From Nitrospirota bacterium (GTDB lineage: Bacteria > Nitrospirota > UBA9217), in contig JALNZF010000017.1 of assembly GCA_023229435.1 (NCBI GenBank), positions 4,051 to 68,050 of the forward strand: a DNA stretch of 64,000 nucleotides. Direction: 5' to 3'. Numbering within the stretch: the stretch's first letter is position 1; every line of letters starts with the position of its first letter. Below the pieces are notes generated by a model that had not been told where the DNA came from, ran no database searches, and worked only from the letters and a program-made list of their open reading frames with translations. A program made the translations under genes and the position numbers. Shown in pieces: positions 37,568 to 44,495 of the stretch.

Positions 37568-37888
37568 TCACGCCCGCGCCGCTTGTATTGCCTCCAACCC
37601 TGCTGTGGACGCGATGGTGTTGAACCTGATGTCCGGCTCCACGCGGAGCAGTCTCATTGCCCCGTTCAAAACATTGAAATGGTCGGACCGCAGATGGTTT
37701 TCCAGATCATCTCTGGTCTGCCACTGTTCCTCGAAGTACAAGATGCTTTCATCCTCCATATCCACGTAGCAATTGCAGCTTACGCAGCCGCGCTCGCGAC
37801 GGATCGGCCCAAGAATCGCTCTGACCGTTTGAAGGACTTCCTTCCGTTTTTCAACAGGCACTTTCATTTTTATGGTGGTTTCTATCAT
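37568..37888 (-). CDS. Antibiotic biosynthesis monooxygenase (ABM) family protein
   Basis: The 106-aa protein begins IETTIKMKVPVEKRKEVLQT and has RRERGCVSCNCYVDMEDES, then FEEQWQTRDDLENHLRSDHF, the ABM dimeric alpha-beta barrel pattern. CAAGGAGATCGTCC precedes the ATG. A paralogue lies at 55854-56189. Functions in this superfamily range from monooxygenation to haem or quinone handling; the paired Cys (CVSC) are not universal in the family. Confidence 0.88.
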   Translation of the reverse strand: MIETTIKMKVPVEKRKEVLQTVRAILGPIRRERGCVSCNCYVDMEDESILYFEEQWQTRDDLENHLRSDHFNVLNGAMRLLRVEPDIRFNTIASTAGLEAIQAARA

Positions 37889-38031
37889 GGACGATCTCCT
37901 TGAGATGTGAAGCGATCGATGGCGCAGAGGACCTTTCCAGGATCACGCAGCGGCCCGTGCAAACAGCAATAATGGCGGCTGCGGGGAATTTTCCATAAAT
38001 GATCTTCGCCCATGTCTCATGCCCCCATCGA

Positions 38032-38181
38032 CTATATGACTTTTCGCCCCTGAATGACTCGTATCAACACCACTACAATGGCGATCACGATCAAAATATG
38101 GATGAACCCGCCCATCGTGTAACTGCTCACCATCCCCAGCAACCACAGAATTATCAGTATCACCGCGATTGTCCACAACAT
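38032..38181 (-). CDS. lmo0937-family 49-aa membrane peptide (copy 1)
   Basis: An ATG at 38181 with AGGAGGACCAA upstream encodes MLWTIAVILIILWLLGMVSS and continues through YTMGGFIHILIVIAIVVV to a basic end (GRKVI). Two short membrane helices are separated by a YTMGG turn, the lmo0937-family pattern. The copy at 41686-41835 is nearly identical. The function is unknown; members often accompany stress genes. Confidence 0.85.
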   Translation of the reverse strand: MLWTIAVILIILWLLGMVSSYTMGGFIHILIVIAIVVVLIRVIQGRKVI

Positions 38182-38269
38182 TTGGTCCTCCTTCCGGACG
38201 CCCTTCAATCCGTTTATGTTAGTAACGCGTTTGGTGACCAGGTACTTTCGACCGTTTTCCCGCTTCCGC

Positions 38270-38560
38270 TCATTTAAACCTCGAGCTCGCGTCGTGGTAG
38301 GCGGTCTTCACATCATCCCAGGCTTTTTCCGCGCCTGCCTTGAGGTCTTCCCATGCCTCATCGCCGGCGGCCTTCAATTCCCGCAGCTTCACCTTGGCCT
38401 CATTCTGCTTGTCTTGCAGGGCGTCGATGGCCTTATAGTATTCGATCTTCGCCTCGGCCTTGGCCTTGTCCGCCTTTGCCTTGAGCAGCTCGATCTGCGC
38501 GCTCCATTCCTTTACCTGCGCATCGAGCTTTTCTTCGTACCCTTTCCGTCTGTCCTTCAT
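38270..38560 (-). CDS. Coiled-coil (sll1863-like) stress protein
   Basis: Using the ATG at 38560, eight bases after AGGAGGTG, gives 96 aa. It is almost entirely charged heptads (KLDAQVKEWSAQIELLKAKA and DKAKAEAKIEYYKAIDAL), then AWEDLKAGAEKAWDDVKTAY, like the sll1863 family of stress proteins. No signal or membrane segment exists. It is part of the small-protein island. Confidence 0.78.
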   Translation of the reverse strand: MKDRRKGYEEKLDAQVKEWSAQIELLKAKADKAKAEAKIEYYKAIDALQDKQNEAKVKLRELKAAGDEAWEDLKAGAEKAWDDVKTAYHDASSRFK

Positions 38561-38596
38561 GGCAGCCACCTCCTGAATTGTGCTGTTTTGACTTTC

Positions 38597-38818
38597 TCAG
38601 TTATTTTTTCTTCCCGTTGCCAGCAGCACGATGCCGCCTACGAGCGCAATTGCGCCCACGATCGGAGGCAGCGGAAGCGTTCTCGTCCTCTCAGCCGTCA
38701 TGTGCACCGGACCGAGATCGACGACCTTCTCTCTGGTCGTGAAGTCAATGCCCTGATACGCAAAGGCCACGATCCCGACAACAATGAGGATGATGCCTAA
38801 CAGCGTGTTTGTTTTCAT
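38597..38818 (-). CDS. Small two-helix membrane protein (DUF3185-like)
   Basis: The 73-aa protein has helices TLLGIILIVVGIVAFAYQGI and IVGAIALVGGIVLLATG joined by a polar loop (FTTREKVVDLGPVHMTAERT). AAGGGGCGCCAA precedes the ATG. The layout resembles DUF3185-type proteins but the match is by eye. The function is unknown. Confidence 0.7.
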   Translation of the reverse strand: MKTNTLLGIILIVVGIVAFAYQGIDFTTREKVVDLGPVHMTAERTRTLPLPPIVGAIALVGGIVLLATGRKNN

Positions 38819-38843
38819 TTGGCGCCCCTTCCCTGCTCAGACC

Positions 38844-38951
38844 GTAATGTCAACATCTAACCACAGAATCCACAGAGGACTTCTTGAGTATCCGGGATAC
38901 GGGATATAAACGTCCTTGAAATTGCCTCCCCCTCTGTGCCCTCTATTAACA
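38844..38951 (+). repeat. Dispersed repeat R1, copy d
   Basis: It begins GTAATGTCAACATCTAACC and continues CACAGAATCCACAGAGGAC, with a degenerate right arm near CCTCTGTGCCCTCTATTAAC. It occupies the spacer between the two-helix protein and the DUF3309 gene. Confidence 0.7.
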
Positions 38952-39039
38952 GCGCTTTTAACGCTTTCTTCGTTCCTCCAAAACCAGTGAGAGCACAGAG
39001 CGTGTTGAATAAGCAGTCTTCTCATACTTTAAAATCTTT

Positions 39040-39192
39040 TCAGATCCGCCCAAGGAGCAACAGGATGATCAGGATCATAAGGACAAATCCGAGACCGCCG
39101 CTGGGATAGTATCCCCAGCTCCTGCTGTGAGGCCAGGTGGGTAGTGCGCCCACCACTATGAGGACTAATAAGATGATCAGTATCAGACCCAT
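39040..39192 (-). CDS. DUF3309 family small membrane protein
   Basis: From ATG 39192, after AAAGGAGAAAAGAC, the protein is 50 aa: MGLILIILLVLIVVGALPTW, then PHSRSWGYYPSGGLG and a second helix. This is the DUF3309 signature (two helices around a PTWPHSxxWGYYPSGG loop). The function is unknown. It belongs to the small stress-protein island. Confidence 0.88.
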   Translation of the reverse strand: MGLILIILLVLIVVGALPTWPHSRSWGYYPSGGLGFVLMILIILLLLGRI

Positions 39193-39270
39193 GTCTTTTC
39201 TCCTTTCCGATTGCTCAGGCCGGTTGCCCACGCGCTCATCGTAATTCTTCCGAATGGAATGAACTCCAGG

Positions 39271-39417
39271 TTACGGATGCGGAGGCATAGGCAGGTGTCC
39301 ATGCCTCGGTCCGCCTGGTCCTCGTGGTCCTCCTGGTCCAACCGGAACAAAGCATGATGAAAGAGCAAGTAACGACACCACTACAAGTATTGCCACTAAT
39401 ATCCCTGTTTTTTTCAT
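39271..39417 (-). CDS. Small Pro/Gly-rich lipoprotein
   Basis: The start at 39417, after AGGAGATACATC, gives 48 aa. A lipobox (LLALSSC) is followed by a short proline/glycine/histidine tail with GPGGPRGPGGPRHGH. There is no recognised family. The tail could bind metal or peptidoglycan, but nothing proves it. Confidence 0.65.
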   Translation of the reverse strand: MKKTGILVAILVVVSLLALSSCFVPVGPGGPRGPGGPRHGHLPMPPHP

Positions 39418-39571
39418 GATGTATCTCCTTTTGTTAACGAGCGCTGTCGCGGAGAGTTGCCACACTCTCCGCTGCACAGCATTCAGTTTTTTAACATCTC
39501 AGCAACAGCCTGAAGAACGGCTCTTATCATTATTGCTCCCCGGTCTTCTGTCTTGTGTTTTATGGAAGACC

Positions 39572-40186
39572 TCAGAGCCGAAAGCCCAGAACGGCTGTCG
39601 CCGTAAACCCGTCCAGCTTGACGTCCTGGCCGCCATATGACGGCTTGGCCCAAAGATATCTCCCCTCCACTCCCAGGAAGGCCGTATCCGTAATATTAAA
39701 GTTAATTCCAACCCCTGCATGAAGCCCGTAGGTGATTTTCGACGAACCGCTGAAACTGCCGAGATTGCCGTTTACTTCCAATTTTGTGAAGTAAGCGCCG
39801 ATCCCGAACTCACCGTACGGCTCAAAAATCGTCCCGATCGGCACAAGAACCTTCCCGGTCGCAAGCACTGGAACGACCTTCAGCTTCGTTTTGCCGGGCT
39901 GTGCCTCAGGGGAACCCTCGCTCTCGAAGTACCCGATCCCCAGTTCCATTGCGAACATTGGGAAAAAGTAATGACCGGCCGCAAGCTCCCCGTTGAATCC
40001 GGTCTTGCTGTCCAGGCTTGTTTCGTTCCCATTGTTGAAATTCCTGAGGTGATATGACTCGCTGGGCGAGTAAACCCCGGCCTTAAGCGCGACGTAGTCC
40101 GCGGATTTATCCTGCGCGGATACCGGGGACGTAATACAGATCAAAGCAACTGTCAAAACAAGGTACAGAGCATATTTTGCTTTCAT
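39572..40186 (-). CDS. Outer-membrane beta-barrel protein (OmpW/OprF-like)
   Basis: The 204-aa protein has a signal peptide ending SPVSAQD, then alternating strands such as YVALKAGVYSPS, AAGHYFFPMFAMELGIGYF and PYGEFGIGAYFTKLEV, and a terminal TAVLGFRL. It is an eight-strand barrel of the generic outer-membrane-protein type. GGAGAATAAAC precedes the ATG. It stands alone between the small lipoprotein and the OmpA lipoprotein gene. Confidence 0.85.
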   Translation of the reverse strand: MKAKYALYLVLTVALICITSPVSAQDKSADYVALKAGVYSPSESYHLRNFNNGNETSLDSKTGFNGELAAGHYFFPMFAMELGIGYFESEGSPEAQPGKTKLKVVPVLATGKVLVPIGTIFEPYGEFGIGAYFTKLEVNGNLGSFSGSSKITYGLHAGVGINFNITDTAFLGVEGRYLWAKPSYGGQDVKLDGFTATAVLGFRL

Positions 40187-40262
40187 GTTTATTCTCCTTT
40201 GCGCTCAGGCCCGTCGCCCACGCGCGCATCCGGGATTATTTCAGGTGATTCTCTATCCCGGC

Positions 40263-41246
40263 CTACGGGTTGGGTTTCTGCGATTCACGTTCGATGACGA
40301 TCTCGACGCGGCGGTTATTGGCGCGCCCCTCGGGGGAAGCGTTATCGGCGATCGGGCTGCCTTTGCCCTTTCCGCGTGCCTGGATGCGTTCGGCAGGGTA
40401 GCCTTTCTGCGCAAGGTAATCACGGACCGCTTCGGCCCGACGTTGCGAGAGCCCCTGGTTGTATGACTCGGAGCCCTGGGAATCAGTGTGCCCCTCCACG
40501 ATGAGGTTGCGCGTACGGACCGCCATCAACGCCTTGGCCACCTGGTCAAGCTTCACCTGCGCGGAGGACATCAAGTTCGACTCGTTGGATCGAAAGAGGA
40601 CGCTCCCGGAAAGCGTGACGACCAGACCACGCTCCTCTTCCCTGACCGCAGCGAGCTTGGCGAGTTCGGCCATCGCGACGGCCGTCCGTTTCTCGGAGTC
40701 GCTCAGGTCCTGCTTCCCCTGCTTCACGAGCTCGGCGTTCGCTTTGTCCTTGTTTGCCTGTTCTGCGGCCATGGCGGCCAGCGTTTCCGCCTGCCGCTTC
40801 TCAACGGCCGCTTTGTCCTTGCTTGCCTGTTCGGCCGCTATCGCCGCAAGTGTTTCCGCCTGCCGCTTCTCGGCGTCGCTCAGGTCCTGCTTCCCCTGCT
40901 TCACGAGCTCGGCTTGTTGCTTCTGAAAATCGGCGTCCGCTTTGTCCTTTTTTGCCTTGTCGACGGCCGTGGCGCCAATCGCTCCCGCGAGTTCAGCCTT
41001 GCGCTGGGCGACATAAGAGAGATCTTTTGTTTTATCCGACCTGGGTTCCTTCTTGAATGACTGTTCCGCCCGGGAGAGCGCCTCATACGCATTGTGTAAT
41101 TCCACCGGCGCGAGTTGCGCCGCCGGACCCTCGCTCGCACTCTGGTAGGCCGCACGAGCGTTGATGAGTTCACCTGGCACCTTGGCTGCGCAGCCGGTGA
41201 AGAGCACTACCAGCGTGACGGTGATCAAGAATTGCATCGTTTTCAT
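40263..41246 (-). CDS. DUF4398-OmpA lipoprotein
   Basis: The start at 41246 follows AAGGAGCAGATT and gives 327 aa. A lipobox (VVLFTGC) opens a DUF4398 domain (about 25-90, ARAAYQSASEGPAAQLAP). A long Ala/Lys/Gln-rich coiled coil follows, with the unit EKRQAETLAA(I/M)AAEQA twice and LVKQGKQDLSD twice. The OmpA peptidoglycan-binding domain is last (about 215-325, VEGHTDSQGSESYNQGLSQR). It links the outer membrane to the wall. It is 28 bp downstream of a second DUF4398 lipoprotein gene. Confidence 0.92.
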   Translation of the reverse strand: MKTMQFLITVTLVVLFTGCAAKVPGELINARAAYQSASEGPAAQLAPVELHNAYEALSRAEQSFKKEPRSDKTKDLSYVAQRKAELAGAIGATAVDKAKKDKADADFQKQQAELVKQGKQDLSDAEKRQAETLAAIAAEQASKDKAAVEKRQAETLAAMAAEQANKDKANAELVKQGKQDLSDSEKRTAVAMAELAKLAAVREEERGLVVTLSGSVLFRSNESNLMSSAQVKLDQVAKALMAVRTRNLIVEGHTDSQGSESYNQGLSQRRAEAVRDYLAQKGYPAERIQARGKGKGSPIADNASPEGRANNRRVEIVIERESQKPNP

Positions 41247-41274
41247 AATCTGCTCCTTTTGGCTCATGATTGGG

Positions 41275-41640
41275 TTATGGGTTGTCTTGCAGGAGTTGGC
41301 GCACACGCTCCACTGCTGCCCGTGCCTCCGACTTCTCGGCATCCCCGCGGGAGAGCGCGACAGCCATCTCAGCGTCGGCTTCGGCCCGCAGAAGCATTGA
41401 CGCGGCCATCTCCTTTTCGCCTTTCGCGGACAGCTCCTTGGCGCGGTCCAGTTCCTCCTTGGCTAATTGCAAATGAAGAGAAGCTTGCGGTACTTTGGCC
41501 GCCCCGGCCTCCTCGGCTGCGCGGATACCCGACGTAGACGCCTCTGTCCGTAGCGGGGCGCTTGCGCATCCCGCGATGATTGCGGTGGCCACGACGACCA
41601 CAGCTAACACCATAATCCCGATCTTGGATACGTGTCTCAT
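41275..41640 (-). CDS. DUF4398 lipoprotein
   Basis: The 121-aa protein has a signal and lipobox (VATAIIAGC) and a helical DUF4398 domain (AAKVPQASLHLQLAKEELDR then MLLRAEADAEMAVAL). GAGGAGGATTAC precedes the ATG. It is the upstream partner of the DUF4398-OmpA gene and probably associates with it in the periplasm. Confidence 0.88.
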   Translation of the reverse strand: MRHVSKIGIMVLAVVVVATAIIAGCASAPLRTEASTSGIRAAEEAGAAKVPQASLHLQLAKEELDRAKELSAKGEKEMAASMLLRAEADAEMAVALSRGDAEKSEARAAVERVRQLLQDNP

Positions 41641-41685
41641 GTAATCCTCCTCTTGTCGTCAGCTTGCTTTATGACCTGCCGCAAT

Positions 41686-41835
41686 CTACCCGGGTCTGCG
41701 CCCTTGAAGGAACCCGACCACCACCACGACGAGAGCAATTATCAGCAGAAGGTGAATGAATCCTCCCATGGTGTAACTGCTCACCAGCCCGAGTGCCCAC
41801 AGAATTATCAGTACCACCGCGATCGTCCACAGCAT
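41686..41835 (-). CDS. lmo0937-family 49-aa membrane peptide (copy 2)
   Basis: The ATG at 41835 follows AAAAGGAGGATCAA and encodes MLWTIAVVLIILWALGLVSS, then YTMGGFIHLLLIIALVVV and GFLQGRRPG. It is a close paralogue of the peptide at 38032-38181. The 64-aa reading to 41880 includes non-native upstream residues. Confidence 0.85.
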   Translation of the reverse strand: MLWTIAVVLIILWALGLVSSYTMGGFIHLLLIIALVVVVVGFLQGRRPG

Positions 41836-41920
41836 TTGATCCTCCTTTTGCCTTTTGGATTGCCCGGGCCCGTTGCCCACGCGCTCATCGGTCCGGCAAT
41901 CTATGCGGACATGAAATCAA

Positions 41921-42679
41921 CTACTCGATGGTCATCCGGTTCTTTACGCTCTTCACGCCGTTTACGTCGTCGACGACTTTGGTCACCAGGTCTTTTTCGG
42001 CTGCATTCTTTGCCTTGCCGCTCACCGTGACCACGCCGTGCTTCGTCATGACCTTTGTGTTGAGAGCGCTGGTCGAGCGGTGAAACAACAGCGTCATCTT
42101 AGCCTGGGCGGTAATGGAAGCGTCATCGATCTTTTCACCCGTTGTGCGGTGCGCCTTTTTCGCGGTCTTCGATACGGTCATCTCATTATTGACGGCTTTG
42201 ACCCCTTCGACATCCTTGGCGTATTCGGTCGCCAGGTCCTTTTGTGCCTGGCTGGTCGCTTCGCCCTGCAAGGTGACGATCCCGTCCTTCGCGTTAACTT
42301 CCGTTTTGAAGCCGCTCACGCTGCGATGGAACAGGAGTGTGGTTTTCACTTTCGCGGTGAGCCACGCATCCGAGTTCTCGGCAGGGCGTTCCCCTTTGAC
42401 TTCCAGCTTGTTGTCCACGCTTTTCACCCCGGGCAGGCCCGACACGGTATCCTGGGCCAATGCTTTGTGGTATTCCTCGGACACGATCCCCGTCAAGGTG
42501 ACAGCCCCGTTTTTGGAATCTATTTTAATATCATCTTCCTTGAGGTAGGTCTTGAACACATACGACTTTTTGGCTGATGATTCGATGCGGTTATCCGTCT
42601 TGGAAGCGTGCACCGGTGCGCTGATCACCAGTAGAGCCATTACTGCCGCCATCAGGGCTGCAGAATATATTGTTTTCAT
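41921..42679 (-). CDS. Periplasmic protein with three BON domains (OsmY-like)
   Basis: The 252-aa protein has a signal peptide ending SAPVHAS and three BON repeats: FKTYLKEDDIKIDSKNGAVT with VSGLPGVKSVDNKLEV, then VKTTLLFHRSVSGFKTEVNA and ITAQAKMTLLFHRSTSALNT. Repeats two and three share LLFHRS. BON domains bind phospholipids or envelope components and are induced by osmotic stress. CAAAGGAGAACGGAC precedes the ATG. Confidence 0.92.
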   Translation of the reverse strand: MKTIYSAALMAAVMALLVISAPVHASKTDNRIESSAKKSYVFKTYLKEDDIKIDSKNGAVTLTGIVSEEYHKALAQDTVSGLPGVKSVDNKLEVKGERPAENSDAWLTAKVKTTLLFHRSVSGFKTEVNAKDGIVTLQGEATSQAQKDLATEYAKDVEGVKAVNNEMTVSKTAKKAHRTTGEKIDDASITAQAKMTLLFHRSTSALNTKVMTKHGVVTVSGKAKNAAEKDLVTKVVDDVNGVKSVKNRMTIE

Positions 42680-42745
42680 GTCCGTTCTCCTTTGATTGTT
42701 GTTATTGTCCCCTCGATTTCTTCTAACGGGACGCCTGGATGTTTC

Positions 42746-42865
42746 TTACGTCTTCATAATGTGTTTTCCTGCTTCACGGTCCTTTACCGGACCTTTTCCA
42801 CCCGGCTTCTTTGCAGCACGCACTTTAGCTGCAGTCATTCTGCCGCCTCTGCTTTTCTTTGCCAT
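42746..42865 (-). CDS. 39-aa Lys/Arg-rich small protein
   Basis: An ATG at 42865 with AAGGAGGCGTTCAAA upstream encodes MAKKSRGGRMTAAKVRAAKK and continues PGGKGPVKDREAGKHIMKT. It is strongly basic, like small nucleoid or ribosome-associated proteins. No family was recognised. Its clear ribosome site and codon pattern make it likely real. It lies between the BON and CsbD genes. Confidence 0.6.
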   Translation of the reverse strand: MAKKSRGGRMTAAKVRAAKKPGGKGPVKDREAGKHIMKT

Positions 42866-42996
42866 TTTGAACGCCTCCTTAAACTGCCTGGTTTCCGTGG
42901 TGATCGTGATTCATGTCTCACGGGTATCGTATCGATGCCCGATGCAACCTGGGCCACGGGCCCAGGGACATGCCGGCGCATGATGCGCCGCGCTCA

Positions 42997-43176
42997 CTAC
43001 TTCCCGAAGACCTTCTTGACCTGACCGATCTTCTCCTGTACTTTGCCGCCTATCTTTTCGTCTTTTCCTTCGGCTTCCATCTCGGAATTCATTCCGAGTT
43101 TTCCAACAAGCTCCTTGAGCTTGCCCTTTACTTTGTGAAACACGCCTTCCGCCTGGTCCTGCGTGCCGGATTTCAT
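42997..43176 (-). CDS. CsbD-family stress protein
   Basis: The ATG at 43176 follows GGGAGGAACACC and gives 59 aa: MKSGTQDQAEGVFHKVKGKL, then KDEKIGGKVQEKIGQVKK. This is the CsbD pattern of small charged general-stress proteins. The function is not known. Confidence 0.9.
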   Translation of the reverse strand: MKSGTQDQAEGVFHKVKGKLKELVGKLGMNSEMEAEGKDEKIGGKVQEKIGQVKKVFGK

Positions 43177-43254
43177 GGTGTTCCTCCCGTCGAATAATGG
43201 GTTGGCCTCTGTCTCGCCGCCCCCCGTAAGCACTTTAAGAGCTGATGCTCAATT

Positions 43255-43288
43255 CACCCCATTAGAGAACTTGTTCTCTAATGGGGTG
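43255..43288. terminator. Perfect 15-bp stem-loop downstream of DUF3494 gene 1
   Basis: CACCCCATTAGAGAA pairs exactly with TTCTCTAATGGGGTG around a CTTG loop. It lies about 20 bp after the stop of the 43308-44186 gene. No U-tract follows, so it may be a terminator or an RNA-stabilising hairpin. Confidence 0.6.
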
Positions 43289-43307
43289 CGCCTACGCGAT
43301 CGCATCC

Positions 43308-44186
43308 TTACATGCCATTGCCGCCCATACGGCCCGGGTCCCCGGGCGTCCCGCCCAGTTCGTCATTCGACCGGCTCGGGTCACCCTGGTTCGAGTTGCC
43401 TGGATCGCAATTCTCGGGCCCGTTGCCCACGCCCTGGTTGCAGCGGTTCCGTACCGGATGGCTGCTCTGCTCGCATCCGGTGGCAGTGGTGTCGGTCATC
43501 GTCACCGCGGCTTGCGCCAAGGCGTCCCCATTAAAGGTCCCGCCTGTGATGGTAATGGCTGCGCCCGCGAGAATAGTTCCCTGGAACGCCGAATCCGTCA
43601 TTGTCGCGGCCTCGGCGACCCACCAATACACATTGCACGGCGTCCCGCCGCCTTCCATGACCACCGAGAATCCGGTGCCCGTCAGGGCTCCGGTCCCGCC
43701 GGTCCCGATCTTGAAAAGCCAGGTCCCGTTCGAAGGCCCGCTGAGCGTCAGCGTCCCATCAGTCGTCGTCGACGCCGCATCAACACAGTAGACGCCCGGC
43801 GCAAGCACCTGGCCCGCGAGATCGCCCAATAAGACAGAGTCGCACTGCGTGAGCGAGAGCGCATTGTACGCGCTCAGGAAGTCAATGTAAGCCTGCTTGG
43901 CGACCCCGTCCCCCGGGTGGACCGTCCCGTTGATCGTGCAGTTGGTCTGCGTTATTACGTTGCCGGGCCAGACTCCCACGTTTCCGATGATGGTGGAATC
44001 GGTACAGGTCACCTCCGTGCCGGCCAGGACCGCGAAGCTCCCAGCCGAGCCCAAAGCCGGCGCTGTTTGAGCGAATGCCGCGTGGAACGGCGCCGCGGAA
44101 AGAAGCACGGCGAACAAGGCAATAACAGCGAGTCTTGCCGTTCTTCTGTGGAGAGAAGATGTTCGAACCTTTAAAAGATTATTCAT
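43308..44186 (-). CDS. DUF3494 ice-binding-type secreted protein with unusual C-terminal tail
   Basis: The 292-aa protein has a signal peptide ending FHAAFAQ (about 40). A DUF3494 domain follows (about 45-235), with LGSAGSFAVLAGTEVTC, IIGNVGVWPG, GTWLFKIGTGG and NVYWWVAEAATM, then FQGTILAGAAITITGG. DUF3494 forms the ice-binding beta-solenoid, though members outside cold habitats may act in adhesion. The 45-residue tail has NGPENCDPGNSNQGDPSRSN and ends in GDPGRMGGNGM. It is unlike the other four DUF3494 proteins here, which are lipoproteins. GGAGTAACACGCT precedes the ATG. Confidence 0.9.
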   Translation of the reverse strand: MNNLLKVRTSSLHRRTARLAVIALFAVLLSAAPFHAAFAQTAPALGSAGSFAVLAGTEVTCTDSTIIGNVGVWPGNVITQTNCTINGTVHPGDGVAKQAYIDFLSAYNALSLTQCDSVLLGDLAGQVLAPGVYCVDAASTTTDGTLTLSGPSNGTWLFKIGTGGTGALTGTGFSVVMEGGGTPCNVYWWVAEAATMTDSAFQGTILAGAAITITGGTFNGDALAQAAVTMTDTTATGCEQSSHPVRNRCNQGVGNGPENCDPGNSNQGDPSRSNDELGGTPGDPGRMGGNGM

Positions 44187-44495
44187 AGCGTGTTACTCCT
44201 CAATACCGACTTTAATCAGTCGGTTATTCGTTTAACCCTTAGAGAAAGCCGCCGACTTCTGTCATCGTTCGTAAACTTGCTCAAACTGGGTTTCCTTCGG
44301 CCCCTTGACAGTACCTCTGTCTGTCAATGTCATGACTCCATTTCCCCATTTTTTTTAAAGAATCCCCTCGCCGGCACAAGGGAGAACAATACCGGCGAGG
44401 GGCAAGTTTATCTGAAAACTCCATTCCTGAACAGGGTATCGGAGTCAAGGGCCGGATCGATGCAACATTTTTTCCGGCCCCCTGACCTCATTCCT
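44187..44495. other. Gene-free spacer with hairpins
   Basis: No gene is evident. It contains a stem-loop at 44364-44402 (CCCCTCGCCGG / CCGGCGAGGGG) and a smaller inverted repeat TTGACAG / CTGTCAA at 44305-44327. Upstream sequences for the 43308-44186 gene must lie here. Confidence 0.55.
44364..44402. terminator. Stem-loop downstream of the OmpA-Ig gene
   Basis: Eleven bases (CCCCTCGCCGG) pair exactly with CCGGCGAGGGG across a 17-base loop. It lies about 95 bp after the stop of the 44496-45776 gene. There is no U-tract on the minus transcript, so intrinsic termination is uncertain. Confidence 0.45.

Noticed and set aside
44364..44402. Classical intrinsic terminator
   Set aside because: The stem is good but the minus transcript has no U-run after it; the adjoining A/T tract gives A residues. 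It is kept only as a low-confidence stem-loop.
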